This document shows, piece after piece, positions 25,397-34,100 of a DNA stretch of 64,000 bases. The notes under the pieces were generated by a model. That model was not told the origin of the DNA, did not search any database, and saw only the letters and a program-made list of their open reading frames with translations. Numbering within the stretch: position 1 is the stretch's first letter; every line of letters starts with the position of its first letter. This DNA is from Mariniphaga sp041687215 (GTDB lineage Bacteria > Bacteroidota > Bacteroidia > Bacteroidales > Prolixibacteraceae). The stretch covers positions 186,001-250,000 of the forward strand of contig NZ_JAWLCI010000001.1 in the NCBI RefSeq assembly GCF_041687215.1. The letters run 5' to 3'. The position numbers and the translations under genes are program-made.

Positions 25397-27037
25397 ATGG
25401 CAAATCAAACATTATCAAATCTTTACACCGAAGCATTTCAAAAAAACTGGAATAGCCCTGCATTTACAGATTACGAAGGAAGCGATTTCAAGTACAGTGA
25501 TATTGCAGCTACCATAAAATCGCTTCACCTGTTTTATCAATTGTCAGGATTACAACGCGGAGATAAGATTGCCGTACTTGGACGGAATTCAGCCAACTGG
25601 GCCGCCGTATTTTTATCTGCCTTGTCATCAGGAATAGTTATTGTTCCTATTTTGCCCGATTTTAACGAAAGCAACACCAACCACATCATCAATCATTCAG
25701 AGGCAAAACTTATCATTGGCGCAAAAACACTGCTCAGCAAAATTGATTTTGACAAAGCAGAAAAACTTCAGGCTGTTTTGGTTCTGGAAGATTTTTCATT
25801 GCATGCAGCCAAAAATAAAAATATTCAATTTAAACTGTCCGACGCATTTCAGTATTACAAAGAAAATAAACTGAAAAAAGAAAATTTCAAATTTGAGGTC
25901 TGGAAACCCGAAGATACCTGCATTATTTCATATACTTCTGGTACATCAGGTTTTACAAAAGGTGTGATGATACCCGAAAGAAGCCTGGTTTCAAATATTG
26001 TTTATGCCCGGGAACACATGCCGTTACAACCGGGTCATAAAATCGTATCATTTTTACCCATGGCACATGTTTACGGCCTTTTGTTCGAATTTTTATTCCC
26101 GGTAACACTCGGTTGCCACATTACATTTTTAAGCCGAATGCCCTCACCCGCTATTATTACCAAGGTTTTTGGCGAGGTGAAACCTCATCTCATTTTGTCG
26201 GTTCCACTCATTATTGAAAAGATTTATAAAAAACGGATTCTGCCAACCATCGAAAAACCAATCATGCGACTTCTGCTGAAAACACCTGGTATTCAAAATA
26301 TTCTGCTTAAAAAAATAAAAGAAAAACTGGAAGGAACTTTTGGTGGAAGGTTTTTCGAAATTGTTATTGGCGGCGCACCGCTGAGTGCCGACGTGGAAAA
26401 ATTCTTCCGGCGCATTAATTTCAGATTTACCATTGGGTATGGAATGACCGAGTGCGGGCCACTTATCAGTTATGAAGCCTGGGACAAAACCATGACTGGT
26501 TCGGCAGGCCGGTTGGTTGACCGCATGGAAGTTCGCATTGATTCAGAAGATCCGTACAACATGGTAGGCGAAATTCAGGTTAAAGGTGAAAATGTAATGA
26601 CCGGATACTTTAAAAATGAACAAGCCACCAAAGAAGCTTTCACGGAAGATGGCTGGCTTAAAACCGGCGATTTGGGCGTGATAGATAAAAACAACTTTAT
26701 TTTTATTCGGGGCCGTTCCAAAAATATGATTCTGGGTCCTTCGGGCCAAAACATTTATCCTGAAGAAATTGAAGCCAAAATTTGCAACCTGCCTTACGTG
26801 GCCGAATGCGTAGTTACCGAACATCAGGGGAAACTGATTGCGAAAGTATATCCCGATTTTGAGGCCATGGAAGCCGAAAACATTTCGATGGAAGAACTAC
26901 CAGCCGCCATGGAAGAAAACCGTAAAAAACTGAACGCAGAACTTCCGCGTTATGAACAAATAAGTGCGTTTGAAATGGTGAGCGAAGAGTTTGAAAAAAC
27001 ACCGAAAAAGAATATCAAGCGGTTTAAATACGTATAA
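25397..27037 (+). CDS. AMP-dependent acyl-CoA ligase (long-chain type)
   Basis: A 546-residue adenylate-forming enzyme that activates a fatty acid to acyl-AMP and then to acyl-CoA. The AMP-binding motif YTSGTSGFTKGVM lies at about 180-192, followed by FLPMAHVYG, IGGAPLSADVE, YGMTECGP, KTGDLGVIDKNNFIFIRGRSKNMI, and the C-terminal catalytic-lysine region KKNIKRF. The protein is shorter than eukaryotic-like 600-residue FadD15 types but full length for this group. Chain-length preference is not visible. It is likely an independent transcript. Confidence 0.88.
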   Translation: MANQTLSNLYTEAFQKNWNSPAFTDYEGSDFKYSDIAATIKSLHLFYQLSGLQRGDKIAVLGRNSANWAAVFLSALSSGIVIVPILPDFNESNTNHIINHSEAKLIIGAKTLLSKIDFDKAEKLQAVLVLEDFSLHAAKNKNIQFKLSDAFQYYKENKLKKENFKFEVWKPEDTCIISYTSGTSGFTKGVMIPERSLVSNIVYAREHMPLQPGHKIVSFLPMAHVYGLLFEFLFPVTLGCHITFLSRMPSPAIITKVFGEVKPHLILSVPLIIEKIYKKRILPTIEKPIMRLLLKTPGIQNILLKKIKEKLEGTFGGRFFEIVIGGAPLSADVEKFFRRINFRFTIGYGMTECGPLISYEAWDKTMTGSAGRLVDRMEVRIDSEDPYNMVGEIQVKGENVMTGYFKNEQATKEAFTEDGWLKTGDLGVIDKNNFIFIRGRSKNMILGPSGQNIYPEEIEAKICNLPYVAECVVTEHQGKLIAKVYPDFEAMEAENISMEELPAAMEENRKKLNAELPRYEQISAFEMVSEEFEKTPKKNIKRFKYV

Positions 27038-27105
27038 AAATCTTTTGCATTTTTTTTTCACTTTTCCACAAATGAATTTTCCGATAAACGAAATCAATTT
27101 CATTC

Positions 27106-28236
27106 ATGAACCAGGTAAATCAAAAAGGACTTGATCCCACCGGAACCCGTTTGTTGTCGCTCGACTTTTTTCGGGGAATTACCATGTTCCTTCTGGTAGC
27201 AGAAGGAACCGCCCTATGGAGTGTTTTAGTTAAAGAACCCATTGCCGGAACTTTTCTGGAATCCTTTTTTCAGCAGTTTCATCACCATCCCTGGGCCGGA
27301 TTACGTTTCTGGGATTTGGTGCAGCCATTCTTCATGTTCATTGTTGGAGTGGCCATGCCGTTTTCTTATGCAAAAAGACGGAAAAAAGGAGATACCAGAC
27401 AAAAAATTACAAGGCACATTGTTCAGCGGTGCATTTTGCTGCTGGCATTTGGAGTTGGTTTGCACTGCGGATACCGTCGCGAGTTGGTTTGGGAATTGTG
27501 GAACGTGCTTTCGCAGCTTTCAGTTACTATTTTTATTGCATACTTTTTAATGCGCTACAAACCTTCGGTGCAAATTATCGTTTCTTTCGGACTTTTATTG
27601 CTGACCGAAATATTATACCGCACTTTTCCTTTGGAAGGATACAATCAACCGTTTGTGAAAGACCACAATTTTGGTTCATGGATGGACATGGTTTTAATGG
27701 GAAAAATCAATCCCGGCGGTGGTTGGGTTGCCATTAATTTTATTCCAACTGCTGCCCACACCATCTGGGGAGTTGTAGCCGGCCAGTTGCTGCTTTCTGA
27801 AAAACCGGCGGCTGAAAAACTTAAAAAGCTTTTAATTGGTGGTTTTATAATCCTTGCGGCTGGTTACCTGCTGCACTGGACTTCAGTTACACCAATCATT
27901 AAACGCATTTCCACCTCATCATTCGTACTGGCTTCGGGTGGTTGGTCGCTTTTGGTACTGGCGCTCAGTTACTGGTTCATCGACATCAAAAAAATTAACC
28001 GCTGGATATTTCCGTTTGTGATTGTTGGAATGAATCCAATTTTTATTTACCTGTTCTCAAATACAATTGGTGGACAATGGTTTAACGGATTTGTTGGCAT
28101 TTTTACCAAAGGTTTTCTGAATTGGTTCAATGCCCCCGAATTTCTGATGGCGCTGGTAACTTCGTTAACCGTTTTGGCGCTCGAATGGCTTTTATGCTAC
28201 TATTTATACCGGAAAAGAATCTTTTTTAAAATATAA
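27106..28236 (+). CDS. NagX/HGSNAT-like membrane acyltransferase (DUF5009)
   Basis: A 376-residue integral membrane protein with about ten helices. The N-terminal SLDFFRGITMFLLVAEG and the following RFWDLVQPFFMFIVGVAMPFS are hallmarks of bacterial relatives of heparan-alpha-glucosaminide N-acetyltransferase. In this family an acetyl group is thought to be moved across the membrane onto a sugar. In Bacteroidota such genes sit near glycan-use genes; here a sugar isomerase-like protein is encoded 37 bp downstream, consistent with a carbohydrate role. The exact acceptor is unknown. Confidence 0.8.
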   Translation: MNQVNQKGLDPTGTRLLSLDFFRGITMFLLVAEGTALWSVLVKEPIAGTFLESFFQQFHHHPWAGLRFWDLVQPFFMFIVGVAMPFSYAKRRKKGDTRQKITRHIVQRCILLLAFGVGLHCGYRRELVWELWNVLSQLSVTIFIAYFLMRYKPSVQIIVSFGLLLLTEILYRTFPLEGYNQPFVKDHNFGSWMDMVLMGKINPGGGWVAINFIPTAAHTIWGVVAGQLLLSEKPAAEKLKKLLIGGFIILAAGYLLHWTSVTPIIKRISTSSFVLASGGWSLLVLALSYWFIDIKKINRWIFPFVIVGMNPIFIYLFSNTIGGQWFNGFVGIFTKGFLNWFNAPEFLMALVTSLTVLALEWLLCYYLYRKRIFFKI

Positions 28237-28273
28237 AACTGTAATTTCATCATTCAAATTAAAATACGATAAA

Positions 28274-29191
28274 ATGGAAAATACATCAAGAAGGAACTTT
28301 TTAAAAGCAACACTGGCTGCTACCGCCGGAACGATGCTTGTTTCCCCTGCATTTGCCGGATGGGCTGCTAAAAAATCACCATTCCAAATATCTCTTGCCG
28401 AATGGTCGTTGCATAAAACACTGTTTGCCAACGAAATGACAAACCTCGACTTCCCTCGTTTCGCTGCTGAAAACGGAATTAAGGGAGTTGAGTATGTGAA
28501 CCAGTTTTTTAAAGACAAGGCAAAGGATATGACTTATCTTGCCGAGTTGAAAAAAATATGCAAAAACGAAGGCGTTACCAATGTTTTAATCATGTGCGAC
28601 GGCGAAGGCATGGTTGGCCATCCGGAAAAAGCAGAACGGTTGAAAACAGTTGAAAACCACAAAAAATGGGTTGACGCTGCCAAATTTCTGGGCTGTCATT
28701 CCATACGGGTTAATGCCGGAAGCCAGGGAAGTTTTGAAGAACAGCAAAAACTGGCAGCCGACGGATTACGCATGTTATGCGAATATGGAGACACCCAAAA
28801 AATTAACGTAATTGTTGAAAACCACGGCGGTTGGTCGAGCCACGGCGAATGGCTGGCTGGCGTAATGGAACTGGTTGACCACAAGCGGGTGGGAACTTTG
28901 CCCGATTTTGGAAACTTCATCATCAACCACCAAACCGGCGAAGAATTCGATCGCTATAGAGGAACAGAATTGTTGATGCCTTATGCCAAAGGAGTTAGCG
29001 CCAAATCGCATGCTTTTGATTCGGAAGGAAATGAAACACGCTCAGATTTTTACCGCCTGATGAAAATTGTAAAGGATTCGGGTTTCAAAGGCTGGGTTGG
29101 AATTGAATACGAAGGAATCGAATTGCCTGAAAAAGAAGGTATTTTGGCAACTAAAAAACTCCTTGAGAAAGTTTTTGAAAGCCTAACCTGA
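28274..29191 (+). CDS. Tat-exported sugar phosphate isomerase/epimerase-like protein
   Basis: A 305-residue TIM-barrel protein of the xylose isomerase-like superfamily. The N-terminus has a twin-arginine signal, SRRNFLKATLAATAG, ending near SPAFAGWA, so the protein folds with its metal before export to the periplasm. Barrel strands with probable metal or substrate residues are seen in GVEYVNQFF, SIRVNAG, IVENHGGWSSHGEW, TLPDFGNF and GWVGIEYEG. Substrate unknown. It follows the NagX-like gene closely, suggesting one periplasmic carbohydrate unit. Confidence 0.85.
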   Translation: MENTSRRNFLKATLAATAGTMLVSPAFAGWAAKKSPFQISLAEWSLHKTLFANEMTNLDFPRFAAENGIKGVEYVNQFFKDKAKDMTYLAELKKICKNEGVTNVLIMCDGEGMVGHPEKAERLKTVENHKKWVDAAKFLGCHSIRVNAGSQGSFEEQQKLAADGLRMLCEYGDTQKINVIVENHGGWSSHGEWLAGVMELVDHKRVGTLPDFGNFIINHQTGEEFDRYRGTELLMPYAKGVSAKSHAFDSEGNETRSDFYRLMKIVKDSGFKGWVGIEYEGIELPEKEGILATKKLLEKVFESLT

Positions 29192-29365
29192 TTTAATGGT
29201 ATGTACACCGGTTAAAATTTGTTAAACCACGGCAATATTGAAACAATGATGCCGGCGCACCGTAATTTTAGTATTGTCTTGAATAATTGTTTTTATAAAT
29301 GGACTTACAGATTTGATTGGTTGAAGCTGATTCAAGGCAGGTAAAAAGTAAAAATTTATTTGGGA

Positions 29366-29400
29366 AAAAGGCAGTGGATATTACATTCACTGCTTTTTTT
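29366..29400. terminator. Bidirectional terminator
   Basis: GCAGTG (29371-29376) pairs with CACTGC (29388-29393), extended by flanking A/T pairs, with a T-run on each strand. It lies between the convergent isomerase gene and the outer-membrane protein gene, abutting the latter's stop codon. The 175 bp before it on the plus side contain no gene that can be recognised. Confidence 0.85.
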
Positions 29401-30292
29401 ATCTCCTTCGTTTTGAAAAGGATTTTCCTCCCTTTTTCCTGTTGAAAAGATTTTTGTTTACTCTTGATGAACGCGTAAAATTGCTTTTATTATATCTTCG
29501 GTCGGGAATGGCGGAATAAGTAAGGCCAATGCTGGCCTGGGCTACTGCTGCCCAACTATTGGTTCGCTCCATTGTAGATTGCCCGTCCGTGCTGATGTAA
29601 TTGTAATTGGGTACTCCGTTCACAATATCAGAATTTATAAGCGATGTTGTGGCATCAAAATAAATATCCAGTTTATCCGACAAACGGTAGGTGGTGCCAA
29701 GCCCCAATCCGCCGGTAAAAGCAGCTTTTTTCGGGTAATCACTGTTTTTGGTGCCCCGCGAATGCAGCACACCTACATCGTATTCAACCCGGTAAACGGG
29801 ATTCTCAAAAGTAAAATCAGTGCCTGTAAAAGAAACACCGCTCATGAGTTTAAAAAATATATTCATATTGCTTTTAAACGGCAAAATATAGAAACGGGCC
29901 GTTCCCAGAATATTCAATATTTTGGTATCGTAAATTAATGCTTCATCAGGATATTTGTAATTGTCGGGAAGCGGGTTAAAACGCGACAGAAAGAAATTAT
30001 ACAATGGCGGAGTTGGAGTTTGGCCTGCAAAATTTGAATAACCGAATTGCAAACCCAACTCAAAATCCGGGATAACAGGCGACATTATTTCCAGTTCAAC
30101 GCCCGGTTTATAAACTGCTGAAAATTCCTCACTGCCCGGATGTGAATTTTTTACCGGAGGAGTAGCTTCAGGTTTACCAACTTCCCCCAAAAACATACCA
30201 CTGTTGGCGCTTAACCGGTATCTGAAAATTTGCCCCGAAGCAACTCCGTAAACTAAAATAAACAGAAACAAGAGGGCAAGAAAACGTTTCAT
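29399..30292 (-). CDS. Outer-membrane protein, porin-like, with basic tail
   Basis: A 297-residue exported protein with signal peptide ending near YGVASGQ. Its body is made of amphipathic strands typical of outer-membrane barrels (VELEIMSPVIPDFELGLQFGYS, GGLGLGTTYRLSDKLDIYFDATTSL, VAQASIGLTYS). The C-terminus is unusual: after the final barrel strand it continues with about 38 residues rich in Arg, Lys and Asn (SRVNKNLFNRKKGGKS, ending RRR). That extension may bind LPS, peptidoglycan or partner proteins. No function is recognised. Confidence 0.65.
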   Translation of the reverse strand: MKRFLALLFLFILVYGVASGQIFRYRLSANSGMFLGEVGKPEATPPVKNSHPGSEEFSAVYKPGVELEIMSPVIPDFELGLQFGYSNFAGQTPTPPLYNFFLSRFNPLPDNYKYPDEALIYDTKILNILGTARFYILPFKSNMNIFFKLMSGVSFTGTDFTFENPVYRVEYDVGVLHSRGTKNSDYPKKAAFTGGLGLGTTYRLSDKLDIYFDATTSLINSDIVNGVPNYNYISTDGQSTMERTNSWAAVAQASIGLTYSAIPDRRYNKSNFTRSSRVNKNLFNRKKGGKSFSKRRR

Positions 30293-30428
30293 AATGATTG
30301 GTTATTTTTCAGCCATGAAGATATGACTTTACTGACCAAAATTCCAAACCAGCGGGTAAAAAACTGACATTATTCTTACTCCTCATTTTTTCTGTTGCGA
30401 TTTTTAAATGGTAAATTCCTAAAAAAAA

Positions 30429-31688
30429 TTACCGTCTTTCCTTCACCTCGCTGGCATCCACCACTTTAAATATTTTATCCGATCTCCGCAATTTAATTTC
30501 AACCGGAACAGAAATGTGTTGTCCTTTCAAACCTTCTTCAACGGGTTCCATATCGAACCGGATTTCCTGAACAACGGTTTGAACCACGCCGGTTGTTGGT
30601 CCGGTAACAATTATTTCGTCACCGATTTTCAGGTTTTGGGTTTCCAGTTTAAACTCTGCCACGCCAATATTGGTGAAGTAATTTGTGCATTTACCAATGT
30701 AAATTTTCCGTTTGGTAGCCCTCGACCCGTAGTTGGCACTCCATTCTCCCAGATGTTGTCCGAGATAGTAACCGTCCCAGAAGCCACGGTTAAAAACCGA
30801 TGCCAGCCGTTCATCCCAGTTTTTTATTTTTTCTTCGGTGAAGGTTTTCTCCAAATAAGCCTCCACCGCTTCGTGGTAACACTGTACCGTGGTTTTTACG
30901 TATTCGGGTGAACGGGCGCGGCCTTCAATTTTCAGAACCGAAACACCGGCATCCAGAATTTTATTCAGAAAATGAATGGTTTTCAGATCTTTGGGCGACA
31001 TGATGTACTCGTTGTCAATTTCCAGTTCGGCACCTGTTTCCTTGTCGGTAACTGTGTAGGCGCGACGACAGGTTTGCAAACAGGCTCCACGGTTAGCCGA
31101 CGAGTTCATTTCATGCAGACTCAGGTAGCATTTTCCTGAAATGGCCATGCAGAGTGCTCCGTGCACAAACATCTCCAGCTTCACCATCTTTCCCGATGGA
31201 CCTTTAATCTGTTGTTCTTTTATCTGATTGCTGATTTCCCAAACGCGTCCCAGGTTCATCTCACGTGCTAAAACCACCACATCGGCAAACTGCGCATAAA
31301 ACTTCACCGCTTCAAAATTGGTTATATTTACCTGTGTGGAAATATGGACCTCAAGGCCAATGGAGCGGGCATACATAATCACCGAAATATCAGCGGCAAT
31401 TACAGCAGAAACGCCGGCTTTTTTGGCCGCATCAATTATGGCATGCATCTGGTCAGTTTCGTTGTCGAAAATCTCCACGTTCAGGGTAAGGTAGGTCTTT
31501 ACCTTGTTCGAGGTGGCAACGTCCACTATCTTATTAAGGTCGTCAAGCGAAAAATTATTGGCCGAGCGCGATCTCATGTTCAGGTGCTCCACACCAAAAT
31601 AAACCGAACCGGCCCCGCCCTGAATGGCCCCCATCAAAGATTCGTACGAACCCACCGGCGCCATAATTTCAATCTCTCTTCGCTCCAT
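30429..31688 (-). CDS. U32 family protein, tRNA/rRNA hydroxylation type
   Basis: A 419-residue member of peptidase family U32, whose studied bacterial relatives (TrhP, RlhA) hydroxylate uridine or cytidine in RNA rather than cleave collagen. The TIM-barrel start IMAPVGSYESLMGAIQGGAGSVYFG is clear. The four-Cys region, likely for an iron-sulfur cluster, is at FVHGALCMAISGKC and ANRGACLQTCRR, and IEGRARSPEYV follows. A C-terminal beta domain (about 330-415) fits the short TrhP form. The start is at ATG 31688; eight upstream codons overlap the promoter. Confidence 0.85.
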   Translation of the reverse strand: MERREIEIMAPVGSYESLMGAIQGGAGSVYFGVEHLNMRSRSANNFSLDDLNKIVDVATSNKVKTYLTLNVEIFDNETDQMHAIIDAAKKAGVSAVIAADISVIMYARSIGLEVHISTQVNITNFEAVKFYAQFADVVVLAREMNLGRVWEISNQIKEQQIKGPSGKMVKLEMFVHGALCMAISGKCYLSLHEMNSSANRGACLQTCRRAYTVTDKETGAELEIDNEYIMSPKDLKTIHFLNKILDAGVSVLKIEGRARSPEYVKTTVQCYHEAVEAYLEKTFTEEKIKNWDERLASVFNRGFWDGYYLGQHLGEWSANYGSRATKRKIYIGKCTNYFTNIGVAEFKLETQNLKIGDEIIVTGPTTGVVQTVVQEIRFDMEPVEEGLKGQHISVPVEIKLRRSDKIFKVVDASEVKERR

Positions 31689-31709
31689 ATTCACCAAAAT
31701 TTCAGACCA

Positions 31710-31717
31710 CAAAGGTA
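31710..31717 (-). promoter_or_regulatory. Promoter -7 box of the U32 gene
   Basis: TACCTTTG on the minus strand fits TAnnTTTG. The start of transcription near 31703 leaves a 15-nt leader before ATG 31688. Confidence 0.55.
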
Positions 31718-31780
31718 TAATATTTTGGAAAGAGGTTGTGTTTTTTCATTGAAGGCAAGGAAATTCAGAATAGAAATGAT

Positions 31781-31788
31781 TATTTTTG
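31781..31788 (+). promoter_or_regulatory. Promoter -7 box of the hicBA operon
   Basis: TATTTTTG fits TAnnTTTG and would start transcription near 31795, about 11 nt before the hicB ATG at 31806. Confidence 0.45.
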
Positions 31789-31805
31789 TAAAAAAGCTTG
31801 TGATT

Positions 31806-32015
31806 ATGAGACTTACGATGGTTATAAAACAAGGGAAAAGCGGGTATTTAGTAGGACAGTTGAAAGAAATCCCGGAAGTATTTACCCAGGGAAAAGACAT
31901 GAAAGAGCTAAAAGAAAATATTTTAGATGCGCTGGAGCTTTATTTTGAAGATATACGTGAACAGTATAATCCTATGGGTGATATGATTGCAGAAGAAGAG
32001 TTGAATTTTGTTTAA
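31806..32015 (+). CDS. hicB: HicB family antitoxin
   Basis: A 69-residue protein with the partial RNase H-like fold of HicB antitoxins: KQGKSGYLVGQLKEIPEVFTQGKDMKELKENILDALE is the typical strand-helix block. It neutralises the HicA toxin encoded 3 bp downstream. ATG 31806 is chosen; earlier in-frame starts lie upstream of the predicted transcription start. No DNA-binding domain is fused, so autoregulation, if any, is by the short form. Confidence 0.88.
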   Translation: MRLTMVIKQGKSGYLVGQLKEIPEVFTQGKDMKELKENILDALELYFEDIREQYNPMGDMIAEEELNFV

Positions 32016-32018
32016 TCC

Positions 32019-32213
32019 ATGAAACGCAGAAAATTCATCAAATACCTGAATCAACACAACTGTGGTTTTATTAAGCATGGGAAAAAGCACGATAAATACC
32101 AAAACACGGCCAATGGTAAAAGAACCGTAATTCCACGGCACCCGGATTTAGACGATTATATATGCGAATTAATTTGTAAACAATTGGATATTCCATCTCC
32201 TCCCAAAAACTAA
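32019..32213 (+). CDS. hicA: HicA family mRNA interferase toxin
   Basis: A 64-residue toxin with the HicA double-stranded RNA-binding fold. It starts KRRKFIKYLNQHNCGFIKHGKKHDKYQN, where His28 of GKKHDKY is the expected catalytic residue, followed by GKRTVIPRHPDLDD. It degrades mRNA when free of HicB. The antitoxin-first order is the less usual hicBA arrangement. The pair sits at the left edge of the accessory region and is followed directly by the gltX promoter. Confidence 0.9.
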   Translation: MKRRKFIKYLNQHNCGFIKHGKKHDKYQNTANGKRTVIPRHPDLDDYICELICKQLDIPSPPKN

Positions 32214-32247
32214 TTTCAAGTAAAAGAAGTGTATTTTTTATTTCCCC

Positions 32248-32255
32248 TATCTTTG
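32248..32255 (+). promoter_or_regulatory. Promoter -7 box of gltX
   Basis: TATCTTTG is an exact TAnnTTTG match. Transcription should start near 32262, 18 nt before ATG 32280, which also rules out a longer upstream frame starting at 32229. Confidence 0.65.
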
Positions 32256-32279
32256 CAAAGAATCATAAAAAAAAGAACA

Positions 32280-33812
32280 ATGAGCAACCAAAAAATACGG
32301 GTACGATTTGCCCCAAGTCCAACAGGGCCGCTTCACATGGGTGGCGTGCGCACCGCACTTTTTAACTACCTTTTTGCCAAAAAACAGGGTGGCGATTTTA
32401 TCCTTCGCATCGAAGACACCGATCAGAACCGGTTTGTGCCCGGAGCAGAGGAATACATTGTGGAAAGCCTGAAATGGTGCGGCCTGCATCCCGACGAAGG
32501 TCCAGGAATGGGAGGTAATTTTGGCCCGTACCGGCAAAGCGAGCGCAAAGAGTTGTATGAAAAATATGCCGACCAACTGGTGAAATCGGGTTGGGCCTAT
32601 TTCGCTTTCGACACGCCGGAGGAGATTGAAAAACTCAGAACTGACGCCGAATCCAAAAAAGAAACCTTTTCTTACGGAATTGGCACACGCGAAAAGCTGA
32701 ACAACTCGCTGAACCTTTCCGAAGCGGAAGTACAGCAAAAAATGACTGTCGGTGAAGCATACGTTATCCGGTTTAAAATGCCTGAAGACGAAAATGTTAC
32801 CGAAAACGACATCATCCGCGGAAACGTAACGTTTAATACCACAAAAAGCCTCGACGATAAAGTGCTGTTTAAATCTGACGGCATGCCCACCTACCACCTG
32901 GCCAACGTGGTGGACGACCACCTGATGGAGATTACCCATGTAATCCGCGGCGAAGAGTGGTTGTCGTCTATGCCGCTGCACGTGCTGCTTTACCGCGCCC
33001 TGGGATGGGAAGACACCAAACCAAAGTTTGCCCACCTGCCACTCATTCTGAAACCGCAGGGAAAAGGAAAACTGAGTAAACGCGATGGCGATAAAATGGG
33101 TTTCCCGGTTTTTCCGCTGGAATGGAAAGACCCCGCCACCGGCGAAGTTTTCCGCGGCTACCGCGAAGATGGTTATTTTCCGGAAGCTTTTATCAATTTG
33201 CTGGCCCTGCTGGGCTGGAATCCGGGTACAGAACAGGAATTCTTTTCACTGGACGAACTGACTGAACTTTTCAGCCTGGAACGTGTGGTAAAATCAGGTT
33301 CGCGGTTCGACCCCGAAAAAGCCAAATGGTTCAACCGGCATTATTTCCAGCAAAAAACAGAGGAAGAGTTGACCCAACTGTTCAATCCCGTTTTAAAAGA
33401 AAAAGGAATTTCTGCTTCAGATGAAAAAATTTATTCCGTGGTAGCTGAAATCAAGGAACGCTGCGAATTCCTTTCAGACCTGTGGGAACAGGGAAGCTAC
33501 TTTTTTGAAGCGCCAACTTCTTACGACGAAAAAACCGTAAAAAAACGCTGGAAGGAAGACACACCGGAACAACTTACCGCCATAACAGCAGAGTTTAAGT
33601 CTGTTGACACCTGGAAGGCAGAAGAAATAAAAAAAGTATTTTCTGCATTTATGAACGAAAAAAACTGGGGTTTTGGAGCCATTATGAATCCGCTCCGTTT
33701 AAGTTTGGTAGGTGGAAACATGGGACCCGATTTGTTCAAAATTTGCGAAATCCTGGGAAAAGAAGAAACCATTGAGCGCATAGAAACGGCTGTAAAAAAT
33801 ATTCAGAATTAA
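32280..33812 (+). CDS. gltX: Glutamate-tRNA ligase
   Basis: A 510-residue class I aminoacyl-tRNA synthetase charging tRNA-Glu. The HIGH-type signature is PSPTGPLHMGG near the N-terminus, followed by LRIEDTDQNR. The KMSKS-like motif is KLSKRDGDKMGF. The C-terminal half is the helical anticodon-binding domain (SRFDPEKAKWFNRHYF onward). The length is normal for a bacterial GluRS. It is visibly richer in G and C than the HNH and methyltransferase genes beyond it, marking the border of the accessory module. Confidence 0.95.
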   Translation: MSNQKIRVRFAPSPTGPLHMGGVRTALFNYLFAKKQGGDFILRIEDTDQNRFVPGAEEYIVESLKWCGLHPDEGPGMGGNFGPYRQSERKELYEKYADQLVKSGWAYFAFDTPEEIEKLRTDAESKKETFSYGIGTREKLNNSLNLSEAEVQQKMTVGEAYVIRFKMPEDENVTENDIIRGNVTFNTTKSLDDKVLFKSDGMPTYHLANVVDDHLMEITHVIRGEEWLSSMPLHVLLYRALGWEDTKPKFAHLPLILKPQGKGKLSKRDGDKMGFPVFPLEWKDPATGEVFRGYREDGYFPEAFINLLALLGWNPGTEQEFFSLDELTELFSLERVVKSGSRFDPEKAKWFNRHYFQQKTEEELTQLFNPVLKEKGISASDEKIYSVVAEIKERCEFLSDLWEQGSYFFEAPTSYDEKTVKKRWKEDTPEQLTAITAEFKSVDTWKAEEIKKVFSAFMNEKNWGFGAIMNPLRLSLVGGNMGPDLFKICEILGKEETIERIETAVKNIQN

Positions 33813-33825
33813 TTTGTGACGGATA

Positions 33826-33905
33826 TTCACCAGCTGATCCCAAGTCAGCAGGTGAACCGAAGAAAGTTGATCTGGTGTCCGCCAGTTGGCGGATCACCTG
33901 CTCAA
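33826..33905. repeat. REP-like hairpin repeat A1
   Basis: First copy of a repeat family. A left hairpin (TTCACC-A-GCTGA, 7-nt loop, TCAGC-A-GGTGAA; the A/A is an internal mismatch) is followed by a spacer and a right hairpin in which a TCCGCC/GGCGGA stem replaces the usual one. The outer arms GGTG/CACC are kept, and it ends TGCTCAA. It begins 14 bp after the gltX stop codon. Confidence 0.85.
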
Positions 33906-33943
33906 TCGTGGTTTTCTTGCAGTAACACTACTCATAACAATCA

Positions 33944-34016
33944 TTCACCAGCTGAGCCCAAGTCAGCAGGTGAACCGAAGGAAGTTGAGCAGGTGGCTTA
34001 AAGTCCACCTGCTCAA
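33944..34016. repeat. REP-like hairpin repeat A2
   Basis: The best-formed copy. Left hairpin 33944-33974 has arms TTCACC-A-GCTGA and TCAGC-A-GGTGAA. Right hairpin 33985-34016 has perfect 12-bp arms TTGAGCAGGTGG and CCACCTGCTCAA around 8 nt. It is joined by an A-run that could make it a terminator on the minus strand. It ends 84 bp before the HNH gene. Confidence 0.88.
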
Positions 34017-34100
34017 TAAAAAAAAAAAACAACTTCAATTCGCTTAATCTTTCAATAACTTTTTGATTTTTTATCTTTACGGGAAAATATACTCTTTGTA

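Noticed and set aside
32247..33035. A 262-codon open frame opposite gltX
   Set aside because: Antisense shadow of a certain housekeeping gene; no domain, no initiation signals.
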